DNA of 64,000 nucleotides, taken from positions 62,001 through 126,000 of the forward strand of contig JBASDX010000006.1 in the NCBI GenBank assembly GCA_049652385.1. The letters run 5' to 3'. A model generated the notes under the pieces. That model searched no databases and was not told where the DNA came from. It saw only the letters and a list, made by a program, of their open reading frames with translations. This stretch comes from DMER64 sp049652385 (GTDB taxonomy: Bacteria; Bacteroidota; Bacteroidia; Bacteroidales; UBA932). A program made the translations under genes and the position numbers. Below are positions 42,580-50,857 of this stretch, one piece after another (within the stretch, counting starts at the first letter, position 1; each line of letters starts with the position of its first letter).

Positions 42580-42617
42580 GACCGGCCGGAATACATTTCC
42601 AGTCGGTCTTTTTTTTT
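42580..42617 (+). terminator. Rho-independent terminator of the exb operon
   Basis: The stem pairs GACCG with CGGTC and GGAA with TTCC, with a G-T pair and one mismatch between, around the loop TACAT (42580-42608). A run of nine T follows (42609-42617). The last T is also the first base of the TACCTTTG promoter box of the alkaline phosphatase gene. Confidence 0.85.
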
Positions 42618-42624
42618 ACCTTTG
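42617..42624 (+). promoter_or_regulatory. -7 box of the alkaline phosphatase gene, abutting the terminator
   Basis: TACCTTTG fits TAnnTTTG. An ATG lies 2 nt further on (42626), but the signal-peptide ATG at 42650 is the better start. Confidence 0.5.
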
Positions 42625-42649
42625 CATGAAACCAATAGAACTAGTGTTT

Positions 42650-43858
42650 ATGAAACGTTTACTCACATTTATTACCTTAGCTTTACTCTTTGCAGGTTGC
42701 CAACAGCAGCCGCAAGCCAAATATGTGTTTTACTTTATCGGTGATGGTATGGGATTGGCCCAGGTTTCCCTGACAGAAGCCTGGCTGGCCGATCAAAACG
42801 GTGAAATCGGTTCCGTCCCGCTTAGTTTCACAAAGTTTCCTGTATTTGGAACAGCCACTACGTATAGCGCCAGCAATATCATTACCTGTTCCTCTGCAGC
42901 CGGTACGGCCTTGGCGACCGGTGAAAAAACGAAAAACGGCATGCTGGGCATGAGTCCCGATACGCTCCCCTTACAAGCCATCACCTACAAAATCAAAGAA
43001 GCCGGTTTTAAAGTAGGTGTTACCTCCACGGTAACCATAGACCATGCAACGCCGGCCGCTTTCTATGCAAGCGTACCGTCCAGGTCCGATTATTATGACA
43101 TCTCTTTGCAATTGCCGGAAACAGGCTTTGATTTCTTTGGCGGCGGGGGCTTTATCCAACCGGCAGGAAAAGAAAAAGACAAACCTGACATCATCCCCAT
43201 TATTGAAGAGGCCGGCTATACGTTTGCATACGGCCTGGAAGATTTTGAAGCCTTAAAAAACGTTGAAAAAATGGTGTTGCTGCAAAATAAGGACAGAAAC
43301 TACCTGGAAGCCGTTCCCTTTGCTATTGACCGTGATGAAGGTGATATGACGCATGCCGACATTGTCCGGGCTGCCATCGAATTTCTGGATAACGAAAAAG
43401 GATTCTTCCTGATGAGCGAAGGCGGACGTATTGACTGGTCCTGCCATGCCAACGATGCTCTGACCACCATTTTGGAAACCATAGATATGGATCTGGCTGT
43501 GCAAATAGCCGTGGCCTTTGCAGAGAAACATCCGGATGAAACGTTGATTGTCGTTACCGCTGATCACGAAACCGGTGGTTTGTCTTTGGGATGGGAAAAA
43601 CGTTATACCATGCATTTTGATCAACTGGAAGGTCAGACGGCTTCTAAAGACAAACTCCTGGACGCCGGTAAAAAAGACGTTGTAAAAGACATTGAAGAAA
43701 TGAACCGCAAGGCCAGAGTGGGTTGGACCACCTCATCCCATACGGGTATCCCCGTACCGGTTTATGCCATGGGCGCAGGCAGTGAATTGTTTGGCGGAAG
43801 GATTGACAATACAGACATACCCAAGAAGATACTGGAAGCCATGGGCATTCCTTTTTAA
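42650..43858 (+). CDS. Alkaline phosphatase lipoprotein
   Basis: 402 aa. Releases phosphate from monoesters outside the cytoplasm. Lipoprotein signal MKRLLTFITLALLFAGC with the cysteine at 17. Metal and catalytic motifs: FYFIGDGMG, the nucleophile region TCSSAAGTALATGEKTKNGM, MSEGGRIDWSCHANDA, VVTADHETGG and SSHTGIPVPVYAMG with the last His ligand. Shorter than E. coli PhoA (471 aa). The frame has an in-frame ATG at 42626, but ATG 42650 starts the signal. Own transcript, after the exb terminator. I saw no Pho-type boxes I could support. Confidence 0.92.
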   Translation: MKRLLTFITLALLFAGCQQQPQAKYVFYFIGDGMGLAQVSLTEAWLADQNGEIGSVPLSFTKFPVFGTATTYSASNIITCSSAAGTALATGEKTKNGMLGMSPDTLPLQAITYKIKEAGFKVGVTSTVTIDHATPAAFYASVPSRSDYYDISLQLPETGFDFFGGGGFIQPAGKEKDKPDIIPIIEEAGYTFAYGLEDFEALKNVEKMVLLQNKDRNYLEAVPFAIDRDEGDMTHADIVRAAIEFLDNEKGFFLMSEGGRIDWSCHANDALTTILETIDMDLAVQIAVAFAEKHPDETLIVVTADHETGGLSLGWEKRYTMHFDQLEGQTASKDKLLDAGKKDVVKDIEEMNRKARVGWTTSSHTGIPVPVYAMGAGSELFGGRIDNTDIPKKILEAMGIPF

Positions 43859-43911
43859 CGTACGAAAAGTATTGTTAGTCGGGTAATAATCCTGTGTTCA
43901 TCGGGGTTTTC

Positions 43912-43942
43912 TTGTACCCAGGCAGGTATATCCGTATGTTTG
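43912..43942 (+). promoter_or_regulatory. Promoter of the LiaF-like/LytTR pair
   Basis: -7 box TATGTTTG at 43935-43942 with a -33 TTG at 43912-43914, 20 bp upstream. The LiaF-like ATG lies 25 nt after the box. Confidence 0.55.
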
Positions 43943-43967
43943 CCTCAAACTATGAAACACTATTGAA

Positions 43968-44756
43968 ATGGAAATTTTAGACAACGGGGACTACAAAAAT
44001 CCCAAAGAACACAAGACTGCCGACTCCCGTTCCGGCGGGCTGTTTATAGGACTGGCTTTTATGGCTGCCGGATTGGTTTTGCTACTGCACTATACAGGAT
44101 GGATTTCCTCTCCTGTAAAACGCATCTTACTTTCCTGGCAAATGATACTTGTAGGTCTTGGTGTATTTCTGCTAATCCGGAAACAAATAATACAAGGCTT
44201 GGTAATCTTGCTTATTGGAGGTGTTTTTCTGCTGCCCAGACTCAAATTTCTTCCGTTTTTTTCAGACTGGGGTATTTTGTCCTGGGTTTCCTGGGCAACG
44301 GTATGGCCTGTCGTACTGATAGCTTTGGGTATTCTGATTTTTGTCCGTTCGGGCATCATGCATCGGGAGCAAAACCATGGCCGGGAGCATAAGGAATTTT
44401 CAAAATTCACCAGCAGGAGTGACGACGGCAGTGTTTATTATTCTTTGGTATTCAGGGGAGCCGATAACGTATTCCTGGAACCGATCTTTCGCGGTGGCAA
44501 AATTGAAACCGTTTTCGGAGGCCTGACGCTGGATCTGAGAAGGGCCGAATTGCAGGAAGGTGTTTCTGTATTGAACCTTTCTACTGTATTCGGAGGAGCC
44601 ACTTTGCTGGTACCTCCCCACTGGAACATTGAAATACATAGCGACTGTGTATTTGGAGGATTTAAAGATAACAGACCGTATGCAGATACCGCAGATTCCC
44701 GCTCCAAATTGATTGTAAAAGTTGAATGTGTTTTTGGAGGTGCCGAAATCAAATAA
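43968..44756 (+). CDS. LiaF-like membrane protein
   Basis: 262 aa. Four closely spaced membrane segments (about residues 22-130: GLFIGLAFMAAGLVLLL, then segments including ILVGLGVFLLI and VILLIGGVFLLP, and WPVVLIALGILIFV) like the LiaI/DUF5668 domain. A beta-helix-like C-terminal domain with repeated VFGG turns (TVFGGLTLDL, TVFGGATLLV, CVFGGFKDN, CVFGGAEIK) resembles the LiaF cell-wall stress protein. In Firmicutes LiaF modulates the LiaRS antibiotic response. The next gene, a membrane LytTR regulator, overlaps its 3' end, so the pair may form a sensor-regulator unit; that is inference. Confidence 0.82.
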   Translation: MEILDNGDYKNPKEHKTADSRSGGLFIGLAFMAAGLVLLLHYTGWISSPVKRILLSWQMILVGLGVFLLIRKQIIQGLVILLIGGVFLLPRLKFLPFFSDWGILSWVSWATVWPVVLIALGILIFVRSGIMHREQNHGREHKEFSKFTSRSDDGSVYYSLVFRGADNVFLEPIFRGGKIETVFGGLTLDLRRAELQEGVSVLNLSTVFGGATLLVPPHWNIEIHSDCVFGGFKDNRPYADTADSRSKLIVKVECVFGGAEIK

Positions 44757-45525
44757 ATATACCCGAATAATAACCGGAAGTGCCTTGGTTTCCCTGGCAT
44801 TTCCGGTTTCTTTTTTACCGGGTCTGTTACTTTCCCTGCCTCTCCCGCTCCTGTGGGCAGATGCGCTGGCTCTGGCCGCTTCCTTGGGCCTTCTCGGCTT
44901 TTTTACAGAGAAGATGAAAAGGTACGGCATACCGGAATCTGCACGGTATGTGCTTTTTTTCACAGGTATTTCCGGTATTCCTCTTTTTGCCGTATTTCTT
45001 TTTTTCGATACTGGTGTTTTTAACTTGTTCCTGCCCGGCTACCCTGTACGGCTTCTTTTCAATGCCTTGTTGTGCCTGGTATTTTTGTACCGGGAAAGGT
45101 GGCAGGAGGAAGAACCCTATACACCGGCTGATTGGTCACAAACCGGGCAACCCCGTGCAACGCCTAAACAGCCGTCAGAAAACGTTCCCGGAGCACCCTA
45201 TCCGGAACACATCTTGGTCCGTTCAGGCAACGGCATGAAAATAATCCCTCTTACAGACCTTATATGTATTGAAGCCGAGGGAGATTACATCAAGCTCATC
45301 ACAGCTGACGGCTTCTGGCTGAAAGAAGAAACCATGAAAAACATGCAAGAAACGCTGCCTCCCTCACAATACGTAAGGGTACACCGTTCTTTCATTGTGA
45401 ACCTTGGAAAAATAAGCCGGATAGAGCGTTGCGGCAAACAACAGTACCTCCATTTAACAAACGGCGTATCCGTACGAATAAGTGCTTCCGGTTATATGGC
45501 CCTCAAAAATGTGTTAGGTTTTTAG
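44740..45525 (+). CDS. Membrane-bound LytTR-family transcriptional regulator
   Basis: About 261 aa from GTG 44740. The N-terminal part has three to four membrane segments (about residues 9-100); a linker with Pro and Glu follows. The C-terminal ~100 residues form a LytTR DNA-binding domain: LICIEAEGDYIKLITADGFW, then QYVRVHRSFIVNLGKISRIE and LTNGVSVRISASGY. No receiver domain, so it is not a classical response regulator: the membrane part itself probably senses. The start is uncertain: TTG 44722, GTG 44728, TTG 44734 and GTG 44740 are in frame and all lie inside the LiaF-like gene. No terminator before ahcY, 24 bp on. Confidence 0.78.
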   Translation: MPKSNKYTRIITGSALVSLAFPVSFLPGLLLSLPLPLLWADALALAASLGLLGFFTEKMKRYGIPESARYVLFFTGISGIPLFAVFLFFDTGVFNLFLPGYPVRLLFNALLCLVFLYRERWQEEEPYTPADWSQTGQPRATPKQPSENVPGAPYPEHILVRSGNGMKIIPLTDLICIEAEGDYIKLITADGFWLKEETMKNMQETLPPSQYVRVHRSFIVNLGKISRIERCGKQQYLHLTNGVSVRISASGYMALKNVLGF

Positions 45526-45533
45526 TATTTTTG
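45526..45533 (+). promoter_or_regulatory. -7 box of ahcY
   Basis: TATTTTTG in the 24-bp gap before ahcY, 16 nt before its ATG. No convincing -33 element. No riboswitch fits in this gap. Confidence 0.45.
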
Positions 45534-45549
45534 CAAAAAATTAAACCCT

Positions 45550-46944
45550 ATGGATTACAAAATAAAAGATCCGGGATTGGCTGATTTTGGCAGGAAAGAA
45601 ATAGAGCTGGCAGAGCAGGAAATGCCCGGTCTTATGGCCTTGCGTGAGCGTTACAAAGGCCGGCAACCGCTAAAAGGAGCCAGAATCACAGGCAGCCTGC
45701 ATATGACCATACAAACAGCCGTGCTCATTGAAATCTTAAAAGAACTGGGCGCCGATGTAAGGTGGGCTTCTTGCAATATTTTTTCCACACAAGACCATGC
45801 GGCAGCTGCCATTGCGGCCGCCGGGATCCCCGTATTTGCCTGGAAAGGAGAAACCATTGAAGAATACTGGTGGACAGCCCTGCAAGCCCTTTCTTTTCCG
45901 GGAGGTCTGGGTCCTCATCTGATTGTGGATGATGGCGGAGATGCCACCTTGCTGGTCCACAAAGGCGTTAAGGCAGAAAAAGACCTAACCTCGCTGGATG
46001 GATTGACAAAGAATGCGGAAGAAAGAGCCATTGCCGCATTGCTGAAAAATAAATGGAAAGAAGACCCCACGTTTTGGACACGAATGGCTGCACAAATCAA
46101 AGGAGTGAGTGAAGAAACCACAACGGGCGTACACAGACTCTACCAGATGTTTGAAAAGGGAGAACTGCTTTTTCCGGCCATCAACGTGAACGATTCCGTA
46201 ACCAAATCAAAATTCGACAATTTGTACGGCTGTCAGGAATCTTTGGCCGACGGGCTTAAACGTGCCACAGACGTAATGATAGGAGGCAAAGTAGTTGTCG
46301 TATGCGGTTACGGAGATGTTGGTAAAGGTTGTGCCAGAAGCATGCGTTCATACGGAGCCCGTGTTTTGGTCACAGAAGTAGACCCCATCTGTGCTTTACA
46401 AGCCTCTGTAGAAGGTTTTGAAGTGCGCCGGCTGGAAAATTGTCTGGAAGAAGGCCGCATTTTTGTCACGGCCACCGGAAACTGCGATGTTATTACTCTG
46501 GAACATATGATGGCCATGAGAGATAATGCCATTGTATGCAACATCGGCCATTTTGACAATGAAATTCAGGTAGATGCATTGCTGGCTTATCCGGGCATGA
46601 CACGTACAACCATAAAACCGCAGGTAGATCAATTTACCTTCCCGGACGGACACTCCATACTGCTTTTGGCAGAAGGCAGGCTCGTTAACCTGGGCTGTGC
46701 CACCGGACATCCTTCCTTTGTCATGAGTACCTCTTTTACCAATCAGGTACTGGCACAAATCAGCTTGTGGACCGAGGCGCATGAAACAGGCGTTTATCTG
46801 CTGCCCAAAAAGCTGGATGAAGAAGTAGCGCGTTTGCATTTGGATTATTTAGGAGCAGAATTGACACCTATGACAGATAAACAAGCAGCGTATATCGGTT
46901 ACCCGAAAGAAGGACCTTATAAACCCCATTTTTACAGATATTGA
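45550..46944 (+). CDS. ahcY: Adenosylhomocysteinase
   Basis: 464 aa. Reversible cleavage of S-adenosylhomocysteine to homocysteine and adenosine, recycling the product of methylations. Motifs: DPGLADFGRKEIELAEQEMPGL at the N-terminus, RWASCNIFSTQDHAAAAI, LIVDDGGDATLLVHKG, INVNDSVTKSKFDNLYGC, the NAD site VVCGYGDVGKGCARSM, and the conserved NADH-binding C-terminus ending PYKPHFYRY. Complete. asnS starts 2 bp downstream. Confidence 0.97.
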   Translation: MDYKIKDPGLADFGRKEIELAEQEMPGLMALRERYKGRQPLKGARITGSLHMTIQTAVLIEILKELGADVRWASCNIFSTQDHAAAAIAAAGIPVFAWKGETIEEYWWTALQALSFPGGLGPHLIVDDGGDATLLVHKGVKAEKDLTSLDGLTKNAEERAIAALLKNKWKEDPTFWTRMAAQIKGVSEETTTGVHRLYQMFEKGELLFPAINVNDSVTKSKFDNLYGCQESLADGLKRATDVMIGGKVVVVCGYGDVGKGCARSMRSYGARVLVTEVDPICALQASVEGFEVRRLENCLEEGRIFVTATGNCDVITLEHMMAMRDNAIVCNIGHFDNEIQVDALLAYPGMTRTTIKPQVDQFTFPDGHSILLLAEGRLVNLGCATGHPSFVMSTSFTNQVLAQISLWTEAHETGVYLLPKKLDEEVARLHLDYLGAELTPMTDKQAAYIGYPKEGPYKPHFYRY

Positions 46945-46946
46945 TT

Positions 46947-48338
46947 ATGACAACATCACGTACAAAAATTAAAGAAGCTCTGCAGCTGCAAGCCGGTGTC
47001 CCTGTGCAGGTGAAAGGTTGGGTGCGTACAAAAAGAGATATCAAGAACATTACTTTTATTGCGCTGAACGACGGCTCTACAGTTGACAATATCCAGATAG
47101 TATGTGATATGAAAGTTTTCTCGGAAGACCAACTGCATCCCATTACTACAGGGGCTTGTATAAGAGTGAACGGTATGCTTACAGCCTCGCCGGGAGCCGG
47201 ACAAGCTGTGGAAATAAACGCACAAGAAATTGAAATCTACGGGACGGCTAATCCACAGACTTATCCCTTGCAAAAAAAGGGACACAGCATGGAATTTCTT
47301 CGGGAAATTGCCCATCTGCGACCGCGTACCAATACGTTCGGTTGTATTTTCAGAATCCGTCATGCCATGGCTTTTGCCATCCATAAATATTTCAACGACA
47401 AAGGTTTTGTGTATATACACACCCCCATTATAACAGCCTCGGACTGTGAGGGAGCCGGTGCCATGTTTCAAGTCACGACGCTGGATTTGAAAAATCCGCC
47501 CAAAAACAAAGACGGAAGCATAGATTATACCAGGGATTTCTTTGGCAAACTCACCAGCTTGACCGTAAGCGGCCAGCTGGAAGGAGAACTGGGTGCTTTG
47601 TCTTTGGGAGAAGTGTATACGTTTGGCCCTACTTTCCGGGCAGAAAACAGCAACACCCCCAGACACCTTGCCGAGTTTTGGATGATCGAGCCGGAAATGG
47701 CTTTTTACGACATCCATGACAACATGGACCTGGCAGAAGATTTTATCAAATACCTGGTCCGCTATGCTCTGGAACACTGCCATAACGACCTTCAATTCCT
47801 CAATAAAATGATCGACAAAGATATCATCAACAGATTGGAGGGAGTGTGCCGGACATCTTTTGCGAGGATTACCTATACTGAGGCCATTGATATCCTTCAA
47901 AAGAGCGGGCAGCATTTTGAATTCCCCGTATCCTGGGGAGTAGATTTGCAAAGCGAACACGAAAGATATCTTGTAGAAAAATACTTTAAGCGCCCTGTTA
48001 TTGTAACGGATTATCCCAAAGAAATCAAAGCTTTCTATATGAAAGAAAACGAAGACGGTAAAACGGTCAGGGCTATGGACGTGCTTTTCCCAAAGATTGG
48101 AGAAATCATTGGAGGTTCTCAAAGAGAAGAAGATTATGAAACACTCAGGCGCCGGATTGAAGAAATGGACCAATCGGAAGAAAATTTACAATGGTACCTG
48201 GATACGCGTCGCTTTGGAACGGCCCCACATTCAGGATTCGGCCTGGGGTTTGAACGATTGCTTCTGTTTATAACGGGTATGGCAAACATCAGAGATGTCA
48301 TTCCCTTCCCACGTACACCCAAATCTGCAGAATTTTAG
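46947..48338 (+). CDS. asnS: Asparaginyl-tRNA synthetase
   Basis: 463 aa. Class IIb synthetase. N-terminal OB-fold anticodon domain (VQVKGWVRTKRDIKNITFIALNDG) and catalytic domain with motif 2-type FRAENSNTPRHLAEFWMIEPEM and motif 3 GFGLGFERLLLFITGMANIRDVIPFPRTP. The FGxxFxxRH region reads NTFGCIFRIRHAMAF. ATG 46947 was chosen over TTG 46941. The gene starts 2 bp after the ahcY stop and 2 bp precede udk. Confidence 0.96.
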   Translation: MTTSRTKIKEALQLQAGVPVQVKGWVRTKRDIKNITFIALNDGSTVDNIQIVCDMKVFSEDQLHPITTGACIRVNGMLTASPGAGQAVEINAQEIEIYGTANPQTYPLQKKGHSMEFLREIAHLRPRTNTFGCIFRIRHAMAFAIHKYFNDKGFVYIHTPIITASDCEGAGAMFQVTTLDLKNPPKNKDGSIDYTRDFFGKLTSLTVSGQLEGELGALSLGEVYTFGPTFRAENSNTPRHLAEFWMIEPEMAFYDIHDNMDLAEDFIKYLVRYALEHCHNDLQFLNKMIDKDIINRLEGVCRTSFARITYTEAIDILQKSGQHFEFPVSWGVDLQSEHERYLVEKYFKRPVIVTDYPKEIKAFYMKENEDGKTVRAMDVLFPKIGEIIGGSQREEDYETLRRRIEEMDQSEENLQWYLDTRRFGTAPHSGFGLGFERLLLFITGMANIRDVIPFPRTPKSAEF

Positions 48339-48340
48339 TT

Positions 48341-48955
48341 ATGTTGGTCATAGGCATTGCCGGAGGTACCGGTTCGGGTAAAACAACGGTAGTAAATAAA
48401 ATCATGGAACGTCTTGATAAGAATCAAGTTACCGTCATTCCACAAGATTCCTATTACAAAGACAACTCTCATCTTCCTCTGGATAAAAGACAAGAGTTGA
48501 ATTTTGACCATCCTCAATCCATAGACTGGGGACTGATGGTAGATCATTTGAATTGCCTCAAAGCCGGACAATCCATAGAACAACCTATCTATTCCTATAT
48601 CACCTGTACGCGGTCTCACGAAACCGTCCATATAGAACCCACACGTGTTATTATTGTAGAAGGGATTCTCATTTTTACAGACCCTCCCTTAAGAGATTGT
48701 CTGGATATGAAAGTGTACGTTGATGCAGATCCCGATGACAGGCTGGCTCGTGTTATTTCAAGAGATATTGTAGAAAGAGGGCGTTCTGTCAACAAAGTGC
48801 TGGAGAGGTACGAAAAGACCGTAAAACCTATGCACCTACAATTTATTGAACCTACCAAACGATACGCAGACATCATCATCCCGCAAGGCGGCCACAACAA
48901 AGTGGCCATAAAAATGCTCATATCTGCCATAGAACAAGTGCTGGGTAACCGATAA
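48341..48955 (+). CDS. udk: Uridine kinase
   Basis: 204 aa. Phosphorylates uridine and cytidine in pyrimidine salvage. P-loop IGIAGGTGSGKTTVVNKIM, IPQDSYYKDNSHLPLDKRQELNFDHP-type substrate region (residues about 35-60), IIVEGILIFTDPPLRD and YVDADPDDRLARVISRDIVERGRS with the lid arginines. Probably cotranscribed with asnS before and the TonB-like gene 13 bp after. Confidence 0.95.
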   Translation: MLVIGIAGGTGSGKTTVVNKIMERLDKNQVTVIPQDSYYKDNSHLPLDKRQELNFDHPQSIDWGLMVDHLNCLKAGQSIEQPIYSYITCTRSHETVHIEPTRVIIVEGILIFTDPPLRDCLDMKVYVDADPDDRLARVISRDIVERGRSVNKVLERYEKTVKPMHLQFIEPTKRYADIIIPQGGHNKVAIKMLISAIEQVLGNR

Positions 48956-48968
48956 GGTTTTTGAGGGC

Positions 48969-49679
48969 ATGAAAAAAGAAACGAAGATAGGAATTTATCT
49001 TACCGTCATTGTACATTTAGTGGCGTTGATTATTATTCTATCTATTCAGATTTCCTCTCTAATCAAAAGGGAATCGTCTTTCGTTTTAGATTTCAGTCAA
49101 CAGGAACAATGGGAGGCAGAACAGCGCAGGGAACAAATGCGGACGGAAATCAGTGAAGAACTGGATGAACTCATCTCGGAAATCCAAAGGCAAACCAGAA
49201 ACGTTGCGGTAGATGCCACGCAAAGAAACAGAATGCTGCGGGACGACCGCCATAAAGACCCTGAAGAAGTATATAAAGAGGCAGAAGCGTTGCAAAAACG
49301 CCTGGATGCTGCCAGAAAAGAGTTGGAGGAACAAGAAGGGTCAGAGGTGTTGACCACAAATAAAGATGATAAAAAAGAGAAAAACGAAAAGCCTTATACC
49401 GGACCAGCCGTTCTGGAATATACTCTGGAAGGACGCAAGGCCGTAAAACTCCCCATACCTGTCTACAAATGTTTGGGAGGGGGAGACGTTACCGTTGCCA
49501 TACAGGTAGACAGAAGTGGTTATGTGAAAAAGGCAGCCATCTTGCAGGATTTTTCTTCCCAGGACAAATGTTTACAAGAATATGCAATACATGCGGCCGG
49601 TTTAAGCCGCTTTACTGCTTCTGAGCAAGCACCTCCCTTGCAGCCGGGAGAAATTGTATACCGTTTTATCCCACAATAA
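48969..49679 (+). CDS. TonB-like protein with coiled-coil spacer
   Basis: 236 aa. Bitopic inner-membrane protein: a short start, one membrane segment (about 8-28), a charged helical region (40-125) likely to form a coiled coil, a Lys-rich linker, and a C-terminal alpha/beta domain (YTLEGRKAVKLPIPVYKCLGGGDVTVAIQVDRSGYVKKAAIL) in the pattern of TonB C-terminal domains. Unlike typical TonB it lacks a Pro-rich spacer, so energy transduction to outer-membrane receptors is not certain. Forms a run with udk and the next two genes. Confidence 0.7.
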   Translation: MKKETKIGIYLTVIVHLVALIIILSIQISSLIKRESSFVLDFSQQEQWEAEQRREQMRTEISEELDELISEIQRQTRNVAVDATQRNRMLRDDRHKDPEEVYKEAEALQKRLDAARKELEEQEGSEVLTTNKDDKKEKNEKPYTGPAVLEYTLEGRKAVKLPIPVYKCLGGGDVTVAIQVDRSGYVKKAAILQDFSSQDKCLQEYAIHAAGLSRFTASEQAPPLQPGEIVYRFIPQ

Positions 49680-49704
49680 CCTTTAAAAACAGTATTTTTA
49701 CGTT

Positions 49705-50172
49705 GTGAACGAAAAAGAATATCGCCAACTCAAAGAACTGCTCAGAGAGCTGGAGCAAAAAATTGACACGCTTTACGAAAACGAAACGGAGCCACCCTCT
49801 TCAGATCAAGAACCGGAACCTGAGCTTAAAGACGCTTCTGAACCTTTGTTTGAACTGGAAGCTGAAAAAAAACCGGAAATAGTAGGCGACTTGTTTGCGC
49901 CCATGGCCAACAGACCTACCGTTGCAGACTCCTTAGCCAAAAGTAAAAACAAAGGGCTTTTAAAAGATGTCATACCACTGAATGATAGACTTTTATACCT
50001 CAAGGTACTTTTCTCAGACAAAAAAGACTTGTATGACACTACCCTTACCCGCTTGCAAACATTTAAAAACCTGCAAGAAGCCGAAGATTATTTAGGTCAG
50101 CATTTCCCCGCCTGGGAATTGTCCTCACCGGCGGTACAGAAATTTTTAGCTCAATTGAAGCATGTGTTCTAA
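49705..50172 (+). CDS. Acidic protein of unknown function
   Basis: 155 aa from a GTG start at 49705. I do not recognise the family. The N-terminal ~60 residues are acidic and low complexity (EPPSSDQEPEPELKDASEP). The C-terminal ~75 residues look folded: LLKDVIPLNDRLLYLKVLFSDKK and EDYLGQHFPAWELSSPAVQKFL, with aromatic and hydrophobic spacing. No signal peptide or membrane segment. It overlaps rsmI by 11 bp and follows the TonB-like gene by 25 bp. A cytosolic adaptor is possible. Confidence 0.8.
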   Translation: MNEKEYRQLKELLRELEQKIDTLYENETEPPSSDQEPEPELKDASEPLFELEAEKKPEIVGDLFAPMANRPTVADSLAKSKNKGLLKDVIPLNDRLLYLKVLFSDKKDLYDTTLTRLQTFKNLQEAEDYLGQHFPAWELSSPAVQKFLAQLKHVF

Positions 50173-50857
50173 GCTCATTATAGTGCCCACGCCCATAGGG
50201 AATTTGGAAGACATAACGCTACGGGCCATAACCGTACTCAAAGAATCAGACCTGATTCTGGCAGAAGATACGCGTACCAGCGGTATTCTTTTAAAGAAAT
50301 ACAACATACCTACACACAGAGAATCTTACCACACCTTTAACGAACACCGGCAGGTAGATGCCATACTTGAAAAAATACGAAGAGGAAAACAGGTAGCTTT
50401 GATAAGCGATGCAGGTACGCCGGGTATATCGGATCCGGGATTTCTTTTGGTAAGAGCCTGCCTGTCAGCAGGTATAGAAGTAGAATGCCTGCCGGGAGCC
50501 ACAGCGCTAATACCGGCATTGATAAACAGCGGATTCCCCACAGATCGTTTCTGTTTTGAGGGTTTCCTTCCTTTAAGGAAAGGCCGGAAAGCCCGATTGG
50601 AATCCCTGTCCACAGAAACCCGTACCCTGATTCTTTATGAATCACCGCACAGGCTGCAAAAGACGTTGATTCAGTTATCAGAAGTACTGGGAGAAGAACG
50701 GCCGGCCGTTGTGTGCCGGGAATTGACAAAAATCCATGAGGAAACCGTAAGGGGTTCCCTGAAAGAACTAGCCCTATGGTTTGATAACAATCCGGCCAAA
50801 GGTGAACTGGTCATTGTGCTGAAAGGAAGGGGTAAGGATGAAAAAACAAAACAATAG
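50162..50857 (+). CDS. rsmI: 16S rRNA (cytidine1402-2'-O)-methyltransferase RsmI
   Basis: 231 aa. With RsmH it modifies C1402 of 16S rRNA, in this case the 2'-hydroxyl. Motifs: LIIVPTPIGNLEDITLRAI, LAEDTRTSGILLKKYNI, YHTFNEHRQVDAILEKI, LISDAGTPGISDPGFLLVRA, VECLPGATALIPALINSGFP and FEGFLPLRKGRKARLESL. Interesting that both C1402 enzymes are in the window, 33 kb apart. It overlaps the ComEA-like gene by 20 bp. Confidence 0.96.
   Translation: MCSKLIIVPTPIGNLEDITLRAITVLKESDLILAEDTRTSGILLKKYNIPTHRESYHTFNEHRQVDAILEKIRRGKQVALISDAGTPGISDPGFLLVRACLSAGIEVECLPGATALIPALINSGFPTDRFCFEGFLPLRKGRKARLESLSTETRTLILYESPHRLQKTLIQLSEVLGEERPAVVCRELTKIHEETVRGSLKELALWFDNNPAKGELVIVLKGRGKDEKTKQ

Noticed and set aside
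45526..45549. SAH or SAM riboswitch before ahcY
   Set aside because: The gap is only 24 bp and holds just a promoter box.
46956..48173. 405-aa minus-strand open frame
   Set aside because: Antisense shadow of asnS.
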